Shown: positions 44,401 through 52,567, numbered from the stretch's first letter. The stretch: DNA of 64,000 bases from an uncultured Pseudomonadota bacterium (GCA_902826775.1 CADEHE010000009.1:1-64000); one strand, 5' to 3'. Made by a program: numbers and translations. Notes: generated by a model from the letters alone, not told the origin.

Positions 44401-47218
44401 CAGCAATGGGTCGGCTAAGTTTGATTTGGGCGTGATCGGTATCCCCCACTCGGCGCAGGTGCTTGGGCTCGCTCAAGGATCCGATCAAGATGGTCTGACA
44501 ATGATCTGGGAGTACAACACCGATCTGTTTGACACTGCCACCATCGCTCGCATGGTTGCGCATTACATCAACCTGCTGCGCGCGATGGTGGACGATCCTG
44601 AATCGCGCATATCGGTGCTGTCCCTCCTGCAGCCGCAAGAGCGAGAAGAGTTGCTGTTTGCGCGCAACAGCACGCGCCGGGAGTTTGCGACTGGCGATCG
44701 GTTGTGCGATATGTTTGCTGAGCAAGCCAGGCGCACGCCCGACGCTTGTGCGGTGGTTTTTGAGTATCAAGCGCTCAGTTACCAAGAACTAGATCGCCGT
44801 TCCACGCAACTTGCCAATTACTTGATCGAGCAAGGCGTCGCGCCGAATGTCGTGGTGGGTGTTTGCGTCGAGCGCTCGCCGAACATGTTGATCGCGCTCC
44901 TGGCCATCCAGAAGGCCAGCGGTGCGTACGTGCCCATCGATCCGAGCTTTCCGGCGGATCGGCAAGTGTTCATGCTGCAAGATGCAGGTATCCAGTTGCT
45001 GGTCACAGAAGCAGATCTTTGCGCAAGCCTGCCGATTTGCGATGTCAAGCTCATCCACTTGGCTGGCGACGCGCAAGCAATTTCCGCTCGAGCGGAACGG
45101 CTAGGCGAAGCGCCGCGCGCCGGAGCGGAGGATCTCGCTTACGTCATCTACACCTCCGGCTCGACCGGTCGGCCCAAGGGCGTGCGCATTCCAAACCGTG
45201 CCCTGACGAACTTTCTCCGAGCAATGCGCGATGAGCCTGGTCTCAGCGCTGATGACCGCTTGGTCGCGGTGACGACGCTCTCCTTTGATATTGCGGGTTT
45301 AGAGATGTATTTGCCGCTGGTCGTTGGTGCGCGCGTCGTGATTGCAAGCCGAGCCGTTGCCACAAACGGGGAAGCTCTGGCGGAACTGCTAGCCAGTTCG
45401 GGCGCAACCATAATGCAAGCGACGCCGACCACCTGGCAATTGTTGATAGATACCGGCTGGAAAGGGGGCGCGCATTTCACAGCGTTGTGCGGTGGCGAAG
45501 CGATGCCGCGGGCGCTCGCAGAGCAGCTACTGCCGCGCGTGAGAAAACTGTGGAACATGTATGGTCCAACCGAAACCACTATCTGGTCTACGGTGCATCA
45601 AGTTCGCTCCGGCAGCGGTCCGGTGCCGATTGGTAAACCGATCGACAATACGCAGATCTACCTGCTTGATCGACATGCGCAACTGGTACCGCCCGGCGTG
45701 GTCGGCGAACTGTGCATCGCCGGAGCGGGGGTGGCGCTGGGTTACCTGAACCGTCCTGAGCTCTCGGCGGAAAAGTTTTGCGCGAACCCGTTTGATGCTA
45801 CGGGTCAGTCGAAGCTCTACCGCACGGGGGATCTGGCGCGTTATCGCGCGGACGGCGCGCTTGAATGTCTGGGTAGAACAGATCATCAAATTAAGCTGCG
45901 CGGTTTTCGCATCGAACTTGGGGAAATAGAGGCTTTGCTGGATCGCACGCCAGGTGTTGCGCAATCGATCGTAGTGGCGCGCGAAGACGCACCCGGCGAC
46001 CAACGTCTGATCGCTTATATCGCGCCAGCGCAAGGTGCAAGCTTCGACCCTGCGCAGCTTACGGCCAGCTTGCGGCAAAGCTTGCCCGACTACATGGTGC
46101 CAACCGTGTGGGTGGAGTTGATTACTGTGCCCCTGACTGCAAACGGCAAAATAGATCGACGCGCCTTGCCTGCCCCTTCCGGCGAGCGCTCGGCCGCGGC
46201 CAAGTCATACCTTGCGCCTCGCAACGCGCAAGAACGTTTGCTGGTCGCGATTTGGGAAGAACTGCTGGGGACAGCACCGATTGGAATACGCGATGACTTC
46301 TTTGCCGTCGGTGGACATTCGTTGTTGGCAGTGCGTTTGATTGCTCGTATCGAGCAAAAGACCGGACAAAAGGTCTCGTTGGCCGCATTGCTGCAAGGAC
46401 GCACCATCGAGCACGTCACCGCGCTGCTACGAAGCAACACCCAAACGCAGAGCCGAGCTGGCTTCATCGTGCGGCAAAGCAGCGGTTGCAAGCCGCCCTT
46501 CTTCGCAATTGGCAGCCATCCGCGTTATGCGGACATGCCGGCTCGCGTCGCACCCGATCGTCCCTTCTATCAGCTGGACGTCTACTCGCTGCTCGCCGAG
46601 CGCATGCAGAAGCGCTTGCGGCCGCTCAAGACGGTAGAGGCATTAGCGGAGCATTACTTGGAGCTGCTGGCGGAAGTCCAGCCGAATGGGCCGTATTGTC
46701 TTGGCGGTGGTTGCGAAGGTGCTTATATCGCGTACGAGATGGCGGTCCGGCTGCAGCGGATGGGACACGAATTGGGGTGCCTCATTATGTGGATTCCACC
46801 GGCCCTAAACGAATCCAAAGGTCTCAGTTTGCGCCGTTTCCCCACCTACCTCTCTGCCTTGCGATGGCGGTACCTGCTGAGCGATGCCGCGCTGCGTTAT
46901 GGCGGCCGCGCAGCTTGGCGAAACATCTGGGCACACGAGCGCATCGAATACCAAATTCTCAAGGCGTTGTGTGATTACGCACCCAAGCATAATTATGAGG
47001 GTGACATTACATTGATTCGTACTGCCGAGAGCCCGCCTCATTCACCTCCTAACATCAATCGCGAATGGGCCGATCGCGCTATGCAAGGTGCTCAAGTGCA
47101 CATCGTGCAAGGTAATCACAGCAATTGGCTTTACGAGCACTTTGATGATTTCACTCAGGTCATCCGCGATCGGTTAGAGGTCGAGCGGACGACCGCTGGC
47201 CCCGCTTCGCAACCGTGA
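41438..47218 (+). CDS. Nonribosomal peptide synthetase, A-T-C-A-T-TE (1926 aa)
   Basis: A bimodular synthetase. A1 has YTSGSTG near 167 and NGKVDRK near 496. T1 has LGGDSL near 553. C has HHLVHDGWS near 747, an intact HHxxxDG. A2 has YTSGSTG near 1237 and NGKIDRR near 1568. T2 has VGGHSL near 1624. The C-terminal thioesterase carries LGGGCEGAYIAYEMA near 1756 (Cys in the nucleophile elbow) and GNHSNWL as the likely catalytic His. Initiation lacks a C domain and there is no epimerisation or methylation domain, so the expected product is a dipeptide, cyclised or hydrolysed by the TE. Hand-aligned specificity residues are DVLAICLIWK (A1) and DILAACMIWK (A2): similar to each other, and matching no code I know. 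The ATG follows AGGG at seven bases. An upstream TTG is unlikely. Confidence 0.93.
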   Translation: MNAKFISLGKPEAETAKNETTIHSLVSAASRRYPSATAAVYEDQQHSYSELEARSDHLALRLQALGVVPGALVGLYLERSLEMLIGVLGVLKAGGAYVPLDPAYPADRIAYILNDAKLHTILTQSKLLPTLPEHSVQTICLDVSASPSTAGAAPLPLASGDDLAYVIYTSGSTGWPKGVQIPHKAVVNFLRSMQRQPGIDQSDRLLAVTTLSFDVAGLELYLPLSMGAQVVIASREAASDGAALARLIEAQQISMMQATPATWRLLLDAEWPGRATMRILCGGETLTRDLADKLLPLCRELWNLYGPTETTIWSTVHRVTHGQGPVPIGHPIANTDVHILDQQSRPVPNGHTGELFIGGEGLARGYWNRPELTAERFVAHPFVPGARLYRTGDLAKGLPDGALEHLGRVDFQVKVRGFRIELGEIEAALERHASVRQAIVLAREDVPGDKRLVAYVLAAKGQAPVARELRAKLAKDLPEYMVPAMYVVMEAFPLTPNGKVDRKAFPPPVAERLALSENYAAPSDDVQSRLAAIWAEVLRVDTVGIHDDFFELGGDSLKVAQVATRIRASFGVELPLRTVFEQRTIAKLAPALAALDGTALQASELPLTAVKRGGAIPLSFAQERVWFIHQLNPDNLAYNFQSTIAFDGKLDLKALERALDEVLRRHESYRTTFPTIDGKPVQIVHPHTPLALRVVDFSDHPESARRAAAKAWCDNEFQHRFDLARLPLVRWTLLRFSDQENVLVHMEHHLVHDGWSFNVFLRELVPLYTAFRAGRPSPLPALTVQFAEFATWQHEWMRGAVSDRQLDYWKVRFQTTPPPLELPMKGARPSLQSFRGTSLRPEIPLDLCNRLRALSRQQGSTLFMTMLAGFVALLHRYTGESDIGVGTFFANRRLPESESLIGMILNNVVVRTTLESDPSVRQLIGQVRDVLLESASYQDVPFDRVVEAVQPKRDPSLNPLFQVMFSFHDEPMPEAKMPELEVKLTPVISNGSAKFDLGVIGIPHSAQVLGLAQGSDQDGLTMIWEYNTDLFDTATIARMVAHYINLLRAMVDDPESRISVLSLLQPQEREELLFARNSTRREFATGDRLCDMFAEQARRTPDACAVVFEYQALSYQELDRRSTQLANYLIEQGVAPNVVVGVCVERSPNMLIALLAIQKASGAYVPIDPSFPADRQVFMLQDAGIQLLVTEADLCASLPICDVKLIHLAGDAQAISARAERLGEAPRAGAEDLAYVIYTSGSTGRPKGVRIPNRALTNFLRAMRDEPGLSADDRLVAVTTLSFDIAGLEMYLPLVVGARVVIASRAVATNGEALAELLASSGATIMQATPTTWQLLIDTGWKGGAHFTALCGGEAMPRALAEQLLPRVRKLWNMYGPTETTIWSTVHQVRSGSGPVPIGKPIDNTQIYLLDRHAQLVPPGVVGELCIAGAGVALGYLNRPELSAEKFCANPFDATGQSKLYRTGDLARYRADGALECLGRTDHQIKLRGFRIELGEIEALLDRTPGVAQSIVVAREDAPGDQRLIAYIAPAQGASFDPAQLTASLRQSLPDYMVPTVWVELITVPLTANGKIDRRALPAPSGERSAAAKSYLAPRNAQERLLVAIWEELLGTAPIGIRDDFFAVGGHSLLAVRLIARIEQKTGQKVSLAALLQGRTIEHVTALLRSNTQTQSRAGFIVRQSSGCKPPFFAIGSHPRYADMPARVAPDRPFYQLDVYSLLAERMQKRLRPLKTVEALAEHYLELLAEVQPNGPYCLGGGCEGAYIAYEMAVRLQRMGHELGCLIMWIPPALNESKGLSLRRFPTYLSALRWRYLLSDAALRYGGRAAWRNIWAHERIEYQILKALCDYAPKHNYEGDITLIRTAESPPHSPPNINREWADRAMQGAQVHIVQGNHSNWLYEHFDDFTQVIRDRLEVERTTAGPASQP

Positions 47219-47856
47219 GCGATCAGATCTCGATCGCGGGGCTTGATAATGTTGTGCTCTTGCTCGCGCCTATCGGAGACTTTAGTAGCCTCCTGTCGGA
47301 CGACGAAGCACGAATCGTTGCGGCTGCAATCGCAGGACGGCGGCGCGAGTATTCCACCGGGCGCGCGCTTGCGCACCGCGCTTTTGAAAGATTAGGCATA
47401 GCAGCAACGACACTGCCAACGGGGCCTGTTGGTCAACCGCTGTGGCCGCAAGGAGTGGTCGGCAGCATAAGCCATACGAGCGAACAAGCTATTTGCGCTG
47501 CAGCTTCTCAGGCAAATTACCAAGCGATTGGGGTCGACCTTGAACATGCTGGCCGAGTAACGCCAGATCTCGTCGAGCTATTGATTACCCGCGTTGAGCA
47601 GCAGCGCTACGAGCACCTTGACTTAACGCTGATCTTCAGCGCAAAGGAAGCCTGCTACAAGTTGTTACATGCCTTGGTCGGAGAGTTCGTAGATTTCCTT
47701 TCGGTGGAAATTGCATTGGACGTTGGCGAGCAACGCTTTTGTGCGCGGTACCTTGGCGAGAAGCGGAGAAACGCTGTGATTACCAAAGCACGCGGCTACT
47801 ACCGTAGTCTTGGCAATCACTGGCTTACTTGCATCGTGCTGCCGGTGGCCTCTTAG
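47215..47856 (+). CDS. 4'-phosphopantetheinyl transferase, Sfp/EntD type (213 aa)
   Basis: The GTG start overlaps the NRPS stop (GTGA), so translation is coupled. Family motifs: STGRALAHRAFERLG, VGSISHTSEQAICAA, GVDLE near residue 106 and FSAKEACYKL near 141 (Mg2+ and CoA binding, the WxxKEAxxK equivalent). It transfers phosphopantetheine from CoA to the Ser of the two NRPS carrier domains. A dedicated PPTase inside the cluster suggests the cluster is a self-contained unit suited to horizontal transfer. Confidence 0.92.
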   Translation: MSDQISIAGLDNVVLLLAPIGDFSSLLSDDEARIVAAAIAGRRREYSTGRALAHRAFERLGIAATTLPTGPVGQPLWPQGVVGSISHTSEQAICAAASQANYQAIGVDLEHAGRVTPDLVELLITRVEQQRYEHLDLTLIFSAKEACYKLLHALVGEFVDFLSVEIALDVGEQRFCARYLGEKRRNAVITKARGYYRSLGNHWLTCIVLPVAS

Positions 47857-47947
47857 AAAAGGACCTTGTGGGTGGGCAACCCCAAGAGGTGGTTTCTTTG
47901 CAAGCCACAAATGACCGCGCGGAGGAGAACCCGAGGCGGTGGGAATT

Positions 47948-48023
<76 letters not shown>

Positions 48024-48423
48024 GCAGAGTCGAATCTTATCAAAGATTGCCTTTGGGTCGCGCGAAGGCGGCGATTTTCGCGCGCGTGAACCCATAGACT
48101 GGAAACTGCCCGCGCGCCATTGATATTTTTACCGAAGGCTGGGGTGCCCAGCCTTCAAACAATGCGTTAACTGTCTCATTCGCGATACATCCCTCTTGAT
48201 GAAGGCGTCTGCGTAACTCATTGAATCGCTGTCACAGATTCTTGCATTTCGAGGATTGTATCAAGAACGAAACACTCCCCCGCTCGACATTGATCTCTAC
48301 ACATCGAAATAATTATTCAGAATCAATTGATTAAGTCTCTTGAGTCGGATGGCATGATGCTTGCAGTAAGTTTGCCGAAGGTATCGCATGGGGCGATGCC
48401 CGACTCTTGTGGAGAAATAAGAG
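48024..48423. other. Upstream region of the amyloid operon, with a hairpin and a palindrome
   Basis: The region contains a perfect 10-bp hairpin with a GTG loop (48134-48156) lacking a T tail. A perfect 12-bp palindrome AATCAATTGATT lies at 48321-48332. The -24/-12 promoter is described separately. No gene is supported. The palindrome, about 20 bases above the -24 box, could bind IHF or an activator. Confidence 0.5.
48350..48365 (+). promoter_or_regulatory. Sigma-54 promoter (-24/-12) of the amyloid-like operon
   Basis: TGGCATGATGCTTGCA fits TGGCACG-N4-TTGCW with one mismatch. The GG and GC elements have the required 12-base periodicity. The transcription start would be near 48376, about 48 bases before the fibre gene ATG. 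A sigma-54 activator gene lies in the same locus. Confidence 0.8.
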
Positions 48424-50766
48424 ATGAACTTTAAGAAGACAATCCTTGCTACAGCGATCGGCCTCGCTTTCGGTACGTCAGCAACGGTCCTGTGGGCAAA
48501 TCCGGTCAATAACTCGAATGATCCGAACGGTTCGAACACCCAAACCGCTACGGCGACTTCGGCCCAAGACAACAACAGCGGCGCACAGGCGAATGAGTAT
48601 GCCAACGCCAACAACAACTCGAACAACCCGAACAATTCGGACAATTCTTCGAATCGGGATAACGAGCAATGGACCGACAACACCAATAACTCAGACAACT
48701 CGTCCAATCGCGACAACGAGCAATGGACTGATAACTCCAACAACTCAGACAACTCCAACAACTCTGATCAGAACAATGACAAGAGTGTCAACAATTCTGA
48801 CCAGAACAACAACAAGAGCACCAACAACTCCGGCAGCGGCGATGCGTGGCTAGATGGCTCGAACCACCAAGGCAATGCCATTGGCAACAACGGCGCGACG
48901 GTCACCAGCGTCGTTGCTATCAGCAACCTAAACGCAACGGTGACTGACAACACCGTCAGCAACATCGGTAATGTCCTTACCAGCAGCGGCAACAACGCAA
49001 ACGCCAGCGGCGGCCAAGGCGGCCAAGGCGGCGTCGGCAACGGCGGCACGGGCAACAGCGGCAGCCAAACGGCTAACGGCGGCAACGGCGCTGAAGGCGG
49101 CGCGGGCGCAGTCGGCGCAGCAGGTGCAGCAGGCGGTTCGAACGGCAGCAACACCAACTCGCAAACCAACGGCAACGCGGGCAACGGCGGCGATGCCAAC
49201 ACCGCAGGTGGTGGTCAAGACGCCAGCGGCAACAGCAACAACGGCGGCAATTCCGGCGCCTCGACCAACGCTAACGGCGGCACCTCCAACGGTGGCCAAG
49301 GCGGTCAAGGCAATGGCGGCACGGCGAATGCCAACGGCGGCAACGGCGGCGTAGGCGGCGCGGGTGGCAACACCGGTGACGCGGCTGGCGGTGCTGGCGG
49401 TGCAGGTGGCGGCACGGGCAATGCAGCTGGCGGTGCAGGCGGCAACGGCGGCGCAGGTGGCAACACCGGCAACGCGAACGGCGGTTCGGGCGGTAGCGGT
49501 GGCAGCACCGGTGACGCAGTCGGCGGTGCAGGCGGCGCGGGTGGCAGCAACGGGAACGCAGCCGGCGGCGCTGGCGGCGCGGGCGGCAACACCGGCAACG
49601 CTAATGGCGGCAGCGGCGGCAACGGCGGCAACACGGCCGATGCGAACGGTGGCGCAGGTGGCGCGGGTGGCGCAGGCGCGGCGGGTAACGGCAACGGCGG
49701 TACCAATGGTGGCAACGGCACGGGCTCGGGTGGCAGCAACCAGGCAGACGGTAGCGGCACCGGCGGCGGCACCAACAGCCAAGGCAATGGCAGCGCCAAC
49801 GGCGGCGGTGCTGGCAACGACCAAACCGGCGACAACAACGGTGGCGCAGGCGGAGCCGGTGGCAGCACGGCTGGCGCGGGCGGTAACGGCGGCGGCACGG
49901 GCGGCAACGGCTCGGCGCAAGGCGCGGGCACAGCGGGTAACGGTACCGCCACCGGTACGGGCACGGGCGGCAACGGTGCGACGGCTGGTAACGGCGCAGG
50001 CGGCACCAACAACGGCGGTGCAGGCGCGGGCGGTGCGACGGGCAGCAATGCCGGTGGCGCAGGCTCAACGGGTGCCGCGGGCACCAACAACGCTGGCGCG
50101 GGCGCGACCGGTGCAACTGGCAGCAATGCTGGCGGTGCGGGTGCAACTGGCGCGGCGGGCACCAACAATGGTGGCGCAGGTGCAGTAGGCGCAGCGGGTG
50201 CGGCTGGCACCAACAACGGTGGCGCAGGCGCGACCGGTGCGGCTGGCAGCAATGCCGGTGGCGCAGGCGCAGCAGGTGGCACGGGCGCGGCAGGCACGGC
50301 TAACGCCGGTGCTGGCACGGGCGGCACGGGCACGGGCGCTTCCGGTGGCAACGCCAACAACCAGACCGGCAACGGTGGTAACGGCGGCACGGGCACGGGC
50401 GGCAGCAACACCGCCACCTCCAATGGCGGCGCTGGCGGCAACAACGGCGGCAACTCCAACACCCAGAGCATCGGTAACGCCGGCAACGGCGGCAACGGTG
50501 GCGCCGGCGGTAACGGCGGCACGGGTGGCAACGGCGCAGCTGGCGGCAGCAACACTGCCAACGGCGGCACGGGCAATGGCGGCGCAGGTGCGGTCGGCGG
50601 TGCTGGCGGCACGGTGACGGTGACTGCAGGTTCGTTCGATATGTCGAACACCATCAGCGCCAGCTTCACCAACGGTGCCGGCATTATGGTTAACAGCCAA
50701 AACACCGGTATCGCTGCTTCCGTCATGCAAAGCGTGAACGTTCAGGCCAACCTGACCGTCCGCTAA
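48424..50766 (+). CDS. Exported Gly/Asn-rich repeat protein, candidate functional-amyloid fibre subunit (780 aa)
   Basis: A signal peptide (FKKTILATAIGLAFGTSATVLWA) is followed by an Asn/Asp/Ser-rich low-complexity segment with an imperfect tandem repeat around NNSDNSSNRDNEQWTDN. A conserved-looking block near 147-195 contains VVAISNLNATVTDNTVSNIGNVLT. About 540 residues of GGx and GAxGAxG repeats follow. The last 45 residues are non-repetitive (SFDMSNTISASF, GIMVNSQNTGIAASVMQSVNVQANLTV). A GGAG site precedes the ATG. Position first in a sigma-54 operon with a C39 peptidase and a FapF-like pore suggests the FapC role: extracellular fibre. The repeat type differs from Pseudomonas FapC as I know it. 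Long antisense frames across it are repeat artefacts. Confidence 0.75.
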   Translation: MNFKKTILATAIGLAFGTSATVLWANPVNNSNDPNGSNTQTATATSAQDNNSGAQANEYANANNNSNNPNNSDNSSNRDNEQWTDNTNNSDNSSNRDNEQWTDNSNNSDNSNNSDQNNDKSVNNSDQNNNKSTNNSGSGDAWLDGSNHQGNAIGNNGATVTSVVAISNLNATVTDNTVSNIGNVLTSSGNNANASGGQGGQGGVGNGGTGNSGSQTANGGNGAEGGAGAVGAAGAAGGSNGSNTNSQTNGNAGNGGDANTAGGGQDASGNSNNGGNSGASTNANGGTSNGGQGGQGNGGTANANGGNGGVGGAGGNTGDAAGGAGGAGGGTGNAAGGAGGNGGAGGNTGNANGGSGGSGGSTGDAVGGAGGAGGSNGNAAGGAGGAGGNTGNANGGSGGNGGNTADANGGAGGAGGAGAAGNGNGGTNGGNGTGSGGSNQADGSGTGGGTNSQGNGSANGGGAGNDQTGDNNGGAGGAGGSTAGAGGNGGGTGGNGSAQGAGTAGNGTATGTGTGGNGATAGNGAGGTNNGGAGAGGATGSNAGGAGSTGAAGTNNAGAGATGATGSNAGGAGATGAAGTNNGGAGAVGAAGAAGTNNGGAGATGAAGSNAGGAGAAGGTGAAGTANAGAGTGGTGTGASGGNANNQTGNGGNGGTGTGGSNTATSNGGAGGNNGGNSNTQSIGNAGNGGNGGAGGNGGTGGNGAAGGSNTANGGTGNGGAGAVGGAGGTVTVTAGSFDMSNTISASFTNGAGIMVNSQNTGIAASVMQSVNVQANLTVR

Positions 50767-50822
50767 GCTTCGGCGAGTGCAGTTTGTTGTTAGCTGTTAG
50801 TAATAGATAAGTAGTGCTGGAA

Positions 50823-50852
50823 GGATCGAGGGGCCTGCGGGCTCCTCGATCC
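50823..50852 (+). promoter_or_regulatory. Strong stem-loop between the fibre gene and downstream genes
   Basis: A 13-bp stem (one G-T pair) with a TGCG loop and no T tract follows the fibre stop by 57 bases. It resembles mRNA-stabilising or attenuating hairpins that let the first gene of a pilin or amyloid operon be expressed above the rest. Confidence 0.6.
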
Positions 50853-50906
50853 AGCCAGATTGGTAACGCTCTCACACATCAAAAACACTAAGTAATGGAG
50901 AACAAC

Positions 50907-51344
50907 ATGACATTAAGAACGTGTTTGGCGGCGAGTGTCTTCCTGGCGCTTAGCAGCACCTTGCCCGCGTTCGGTGACTGGTCCGGTGTCATTGTTCAGA
51001 CCGAGACGCAAGTGCAAGCTGCGGATTTGCAGCTGCAGCCCGAGGCGCCTGCTGCAACGCAAGAGGAAGCAGCCGGTGGCAGCTTCGAAAATGAAATGGG
51101 CGTGCAAGCGCTCGACCTCGACGAGAATCGCGGCCGCGAAGGCACGACGACGCTGAACCAAGTCAACAAGATGACGCTCGACGCAGTCATGACCAACAAC
51201 GTGACGGAGAACGTGGTTAGCGGCAATAACGTAATCACCGATGGATCGTTTGCCGGAACCAACGGCTTCCCCATGGTGATACAGAATACCGGCAGCAACG
51301 TTATTATTCAGAACGCGACCATTCTGAACCTAAACGTCAAGTAA
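50907..51344 (+). CDS. Small exported protein of the amyloid-like locus (145 aa)
   Basis: The ATG at 50907 has GGAG six bases upstream and starts a good signal peptide (CLAASVFLALSSTLPAFG). An ATG at 50895 lacks a site. The mature protein has an acidic, Ala/Glu-rich linker. The C-terminal half is Asn/Thr/Val-rich with alternating hydrophobics (TLDAVMTNNVTENVVSGNNVI, then FPMVIQNTGSNVIIQNATIL), typical of beta-stacking subunits. The VIQNT..N..I pattern recurs in the protein at 52070. It is a candidate minor subunit or nucleator (FapB/FapE-like role by position, not by clear homology). Confidence 0.65.
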   Translation: MTLRTCLAASVFLALSSTLPAFGDWSGVIVQTETQVQAADLQLQPEAPAATQEEAAGGSFENEMGVQALDLDENRGREGTTTLNQVNKMTLDAVMTNNVTENVVSGNNVITDGSFAGTNGFPMVIQNTGSNVIIQNATILNLNVK

Positions 51345-51363
51345 GCATCGGCTCGGCAGTCAA

Positions 51364-52050
51364 ATGAAGAATAATCTGAGCACAGCGCTGTTCGCGCTCG
51401 TGCTGATGTGCGGCGGCGCCGCGCGTGCGGGCACGGTAGAGCTCACGCAAAACGGCGCTTGGTATTCCGTTCCCATCACAACGCTCAAGGAAGCGCGCTT
51501 CAAGCAAACGGTGCGGCAGCAGGAGGACTTCAGCTGCGGTTCGGCTGCGCTTGCAACCCTGCTCACCTATCACTACAACCGGCCGGTATCGGAGCGCGTG
51601 GTGCTCGAAGCCATGTTCGCGCGCGGCAATCAAGCGAAAATCAAGCGCGAAGGATTTTCGCTGCTCGATATGAAGACGTACTTGGAAGGTATCGGTTATA
51701 CGGCGAACGGTTTTCAGGCGCCGCTTGAGAAGCTTGTTGATACGACCACGCCGGCGATCGTGCTGGTGCGCGAGAACGGTTATAACCACTTCGTCGTGGT
51801 CAAAGGGTTAAACGAGCGCAAAGTGCTGGTTGGCGACCCGGCTATCGGCACACGCGTGGTGCCGCGCGAGCAGTTCAACCAGTTATGGACGAATGGAATC
51901 GTATTCGTCATTCATGGCAAAGGCGTCAAAGGCAGCTTCAACGCTTCGGCCGACTGGGCGATTCGTCCCAGCGCGCCATTGGGCGAAGCAATCGCCCGGG
52001 AAAGTCTGGCTAACATCACAGTATCGCGCTTTGGATCAGGCGACTTCTAG
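51364..52050 (+). CDS. Exported C39-family cysteine peptidase, FapD-like (228 aa)
   Basis: A signal peptide (TALFALVLMCGGAARA) precedes a C39 peptidase domain with catalytic Cys in EDFSCGSAALATLL, His in GYNHFVVVKG and Asp in VGDPAIGTRVV. C39 peptidases normally cut bacteriocin leaders inside ABC exporters. A free-standing periplasmic version is the hallmark of FapD in Fap amyloid operons. Here it probably processes or monitors the fibre subunits before export. It lies between the two small exported proteins on the same strand. Confidence 0.88.
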   Translation: MKNNLSTALFALVLMCGGAARAGTVELTQNGAWYSVPITTLKEARFKQTVRQQEDFSCGSAALATLLTYHYNRPVSERVVLEAMFARGNQAKIKREGFSLLDMKTYLEGIGYTANGFQAPLEKLVDTTTPAIVLVRENGYNHFVVVKGLNERKVLVGDPAIGTRVVPREQFNQLWTNGIVFVIHGKGVKGSFNASADWAIRPSAPLGEAIARESLANITVSRFGSGDF

Positions 52051-52069
52051 ATTGCAGAGGCGTACCTAT

Positions 52070-52567
52070 ATGAGTATGAACAAAAGCACACTGTTTCTCG
52101 GTATCGCGCTGGCGCTCGGTAGCGGCGGCATGAGCCGCGCGGAAAGTGATAACGTTTGGCCGATCGATGCCTCGCTTCAAGGCGATGTGCTGGAAGAGAT
52201 GCGCGGCGGCATGCTGACCGAACATGGGCTAAGCGTGAATGTCGGCTTGCAGCGCGATGTTTACATCAATGGCGAGTTGGTTTCCACTACTACGCTGACG
52301 TTGACGGAGCTGACGCGCTTGCTCGGCGGCGCTGCACCGCGGGCCGAACTCGGCGGCGATGCCGGCATGTTGGTGCAGACTGGCGCTGGCAACACCAGCG
52401 TCATGCCGCTCGATTCGTCCTCTTTCGCTACTGTTATCCAGAACACGCTGGATAACCAGGTCATTCGCGGCGTCACCCAGATCAATGCGGATGTTTCGAA
52501 CTTGGAGTTGCTGCGCGGGATGGCGGTGACATCCAGTGCCGCGGAGATGATCGGCCGCTCGCGCTAG
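52070..52567 (+). CDS. FapA/FapE-like small exported protein (165 aa)
   Basis: The ATG at 52070 has AGAGG upstream. A second ATG two codons later is equally possible. A signal peptide (TLFLGIALALGSGGMSRA) is followed by VLEEMRGGMLTEHGLSVNVGLQRDVYINGELV and a C-terminal block FATVIQNTLDNQVIRGVTQINADVSNLELLR. As I recall, an IQN..DNQ.I...T.IN pattern is typical of accessory Fap proteins. No cysteines are present in the mature part. It is last gene of the plus-strand operon. Likely role: assembly or chaperoning of the fibre in the periplasm. Confidence 0.65.
   Translation: MSMNKSTLFLGIALALGSGGMSRAESDNVWPIDASLQGDVLEEMRGGMLTEHGLSVNVGLQRDVYINGELVSTTTLTLTELTRLLGGAAPRAELGGDAGMLVQTGAGNTSVMPLDSSSFATVIQNTLDNQVIRGVTQINADVSNLELLRGMAVTSSAAEMIGRSR

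Noticed and set aside
48990-50620. Dense DNA repeats that might suggest a CRISPR array
   Set aside because: The repeats are short codon-level GGx units without constant-length spacers, inside an intact coding frame with signal peptide.
49305-50726. 473-codon Pro-rich open frame on the minus strand, plus other long frames across 48928-50730
   Set aside because: They are antisense or shifted readings of the GGx repeat in the fibre gene, where the absence of stops follows from base composition. They lack starts with binding sites and family features.
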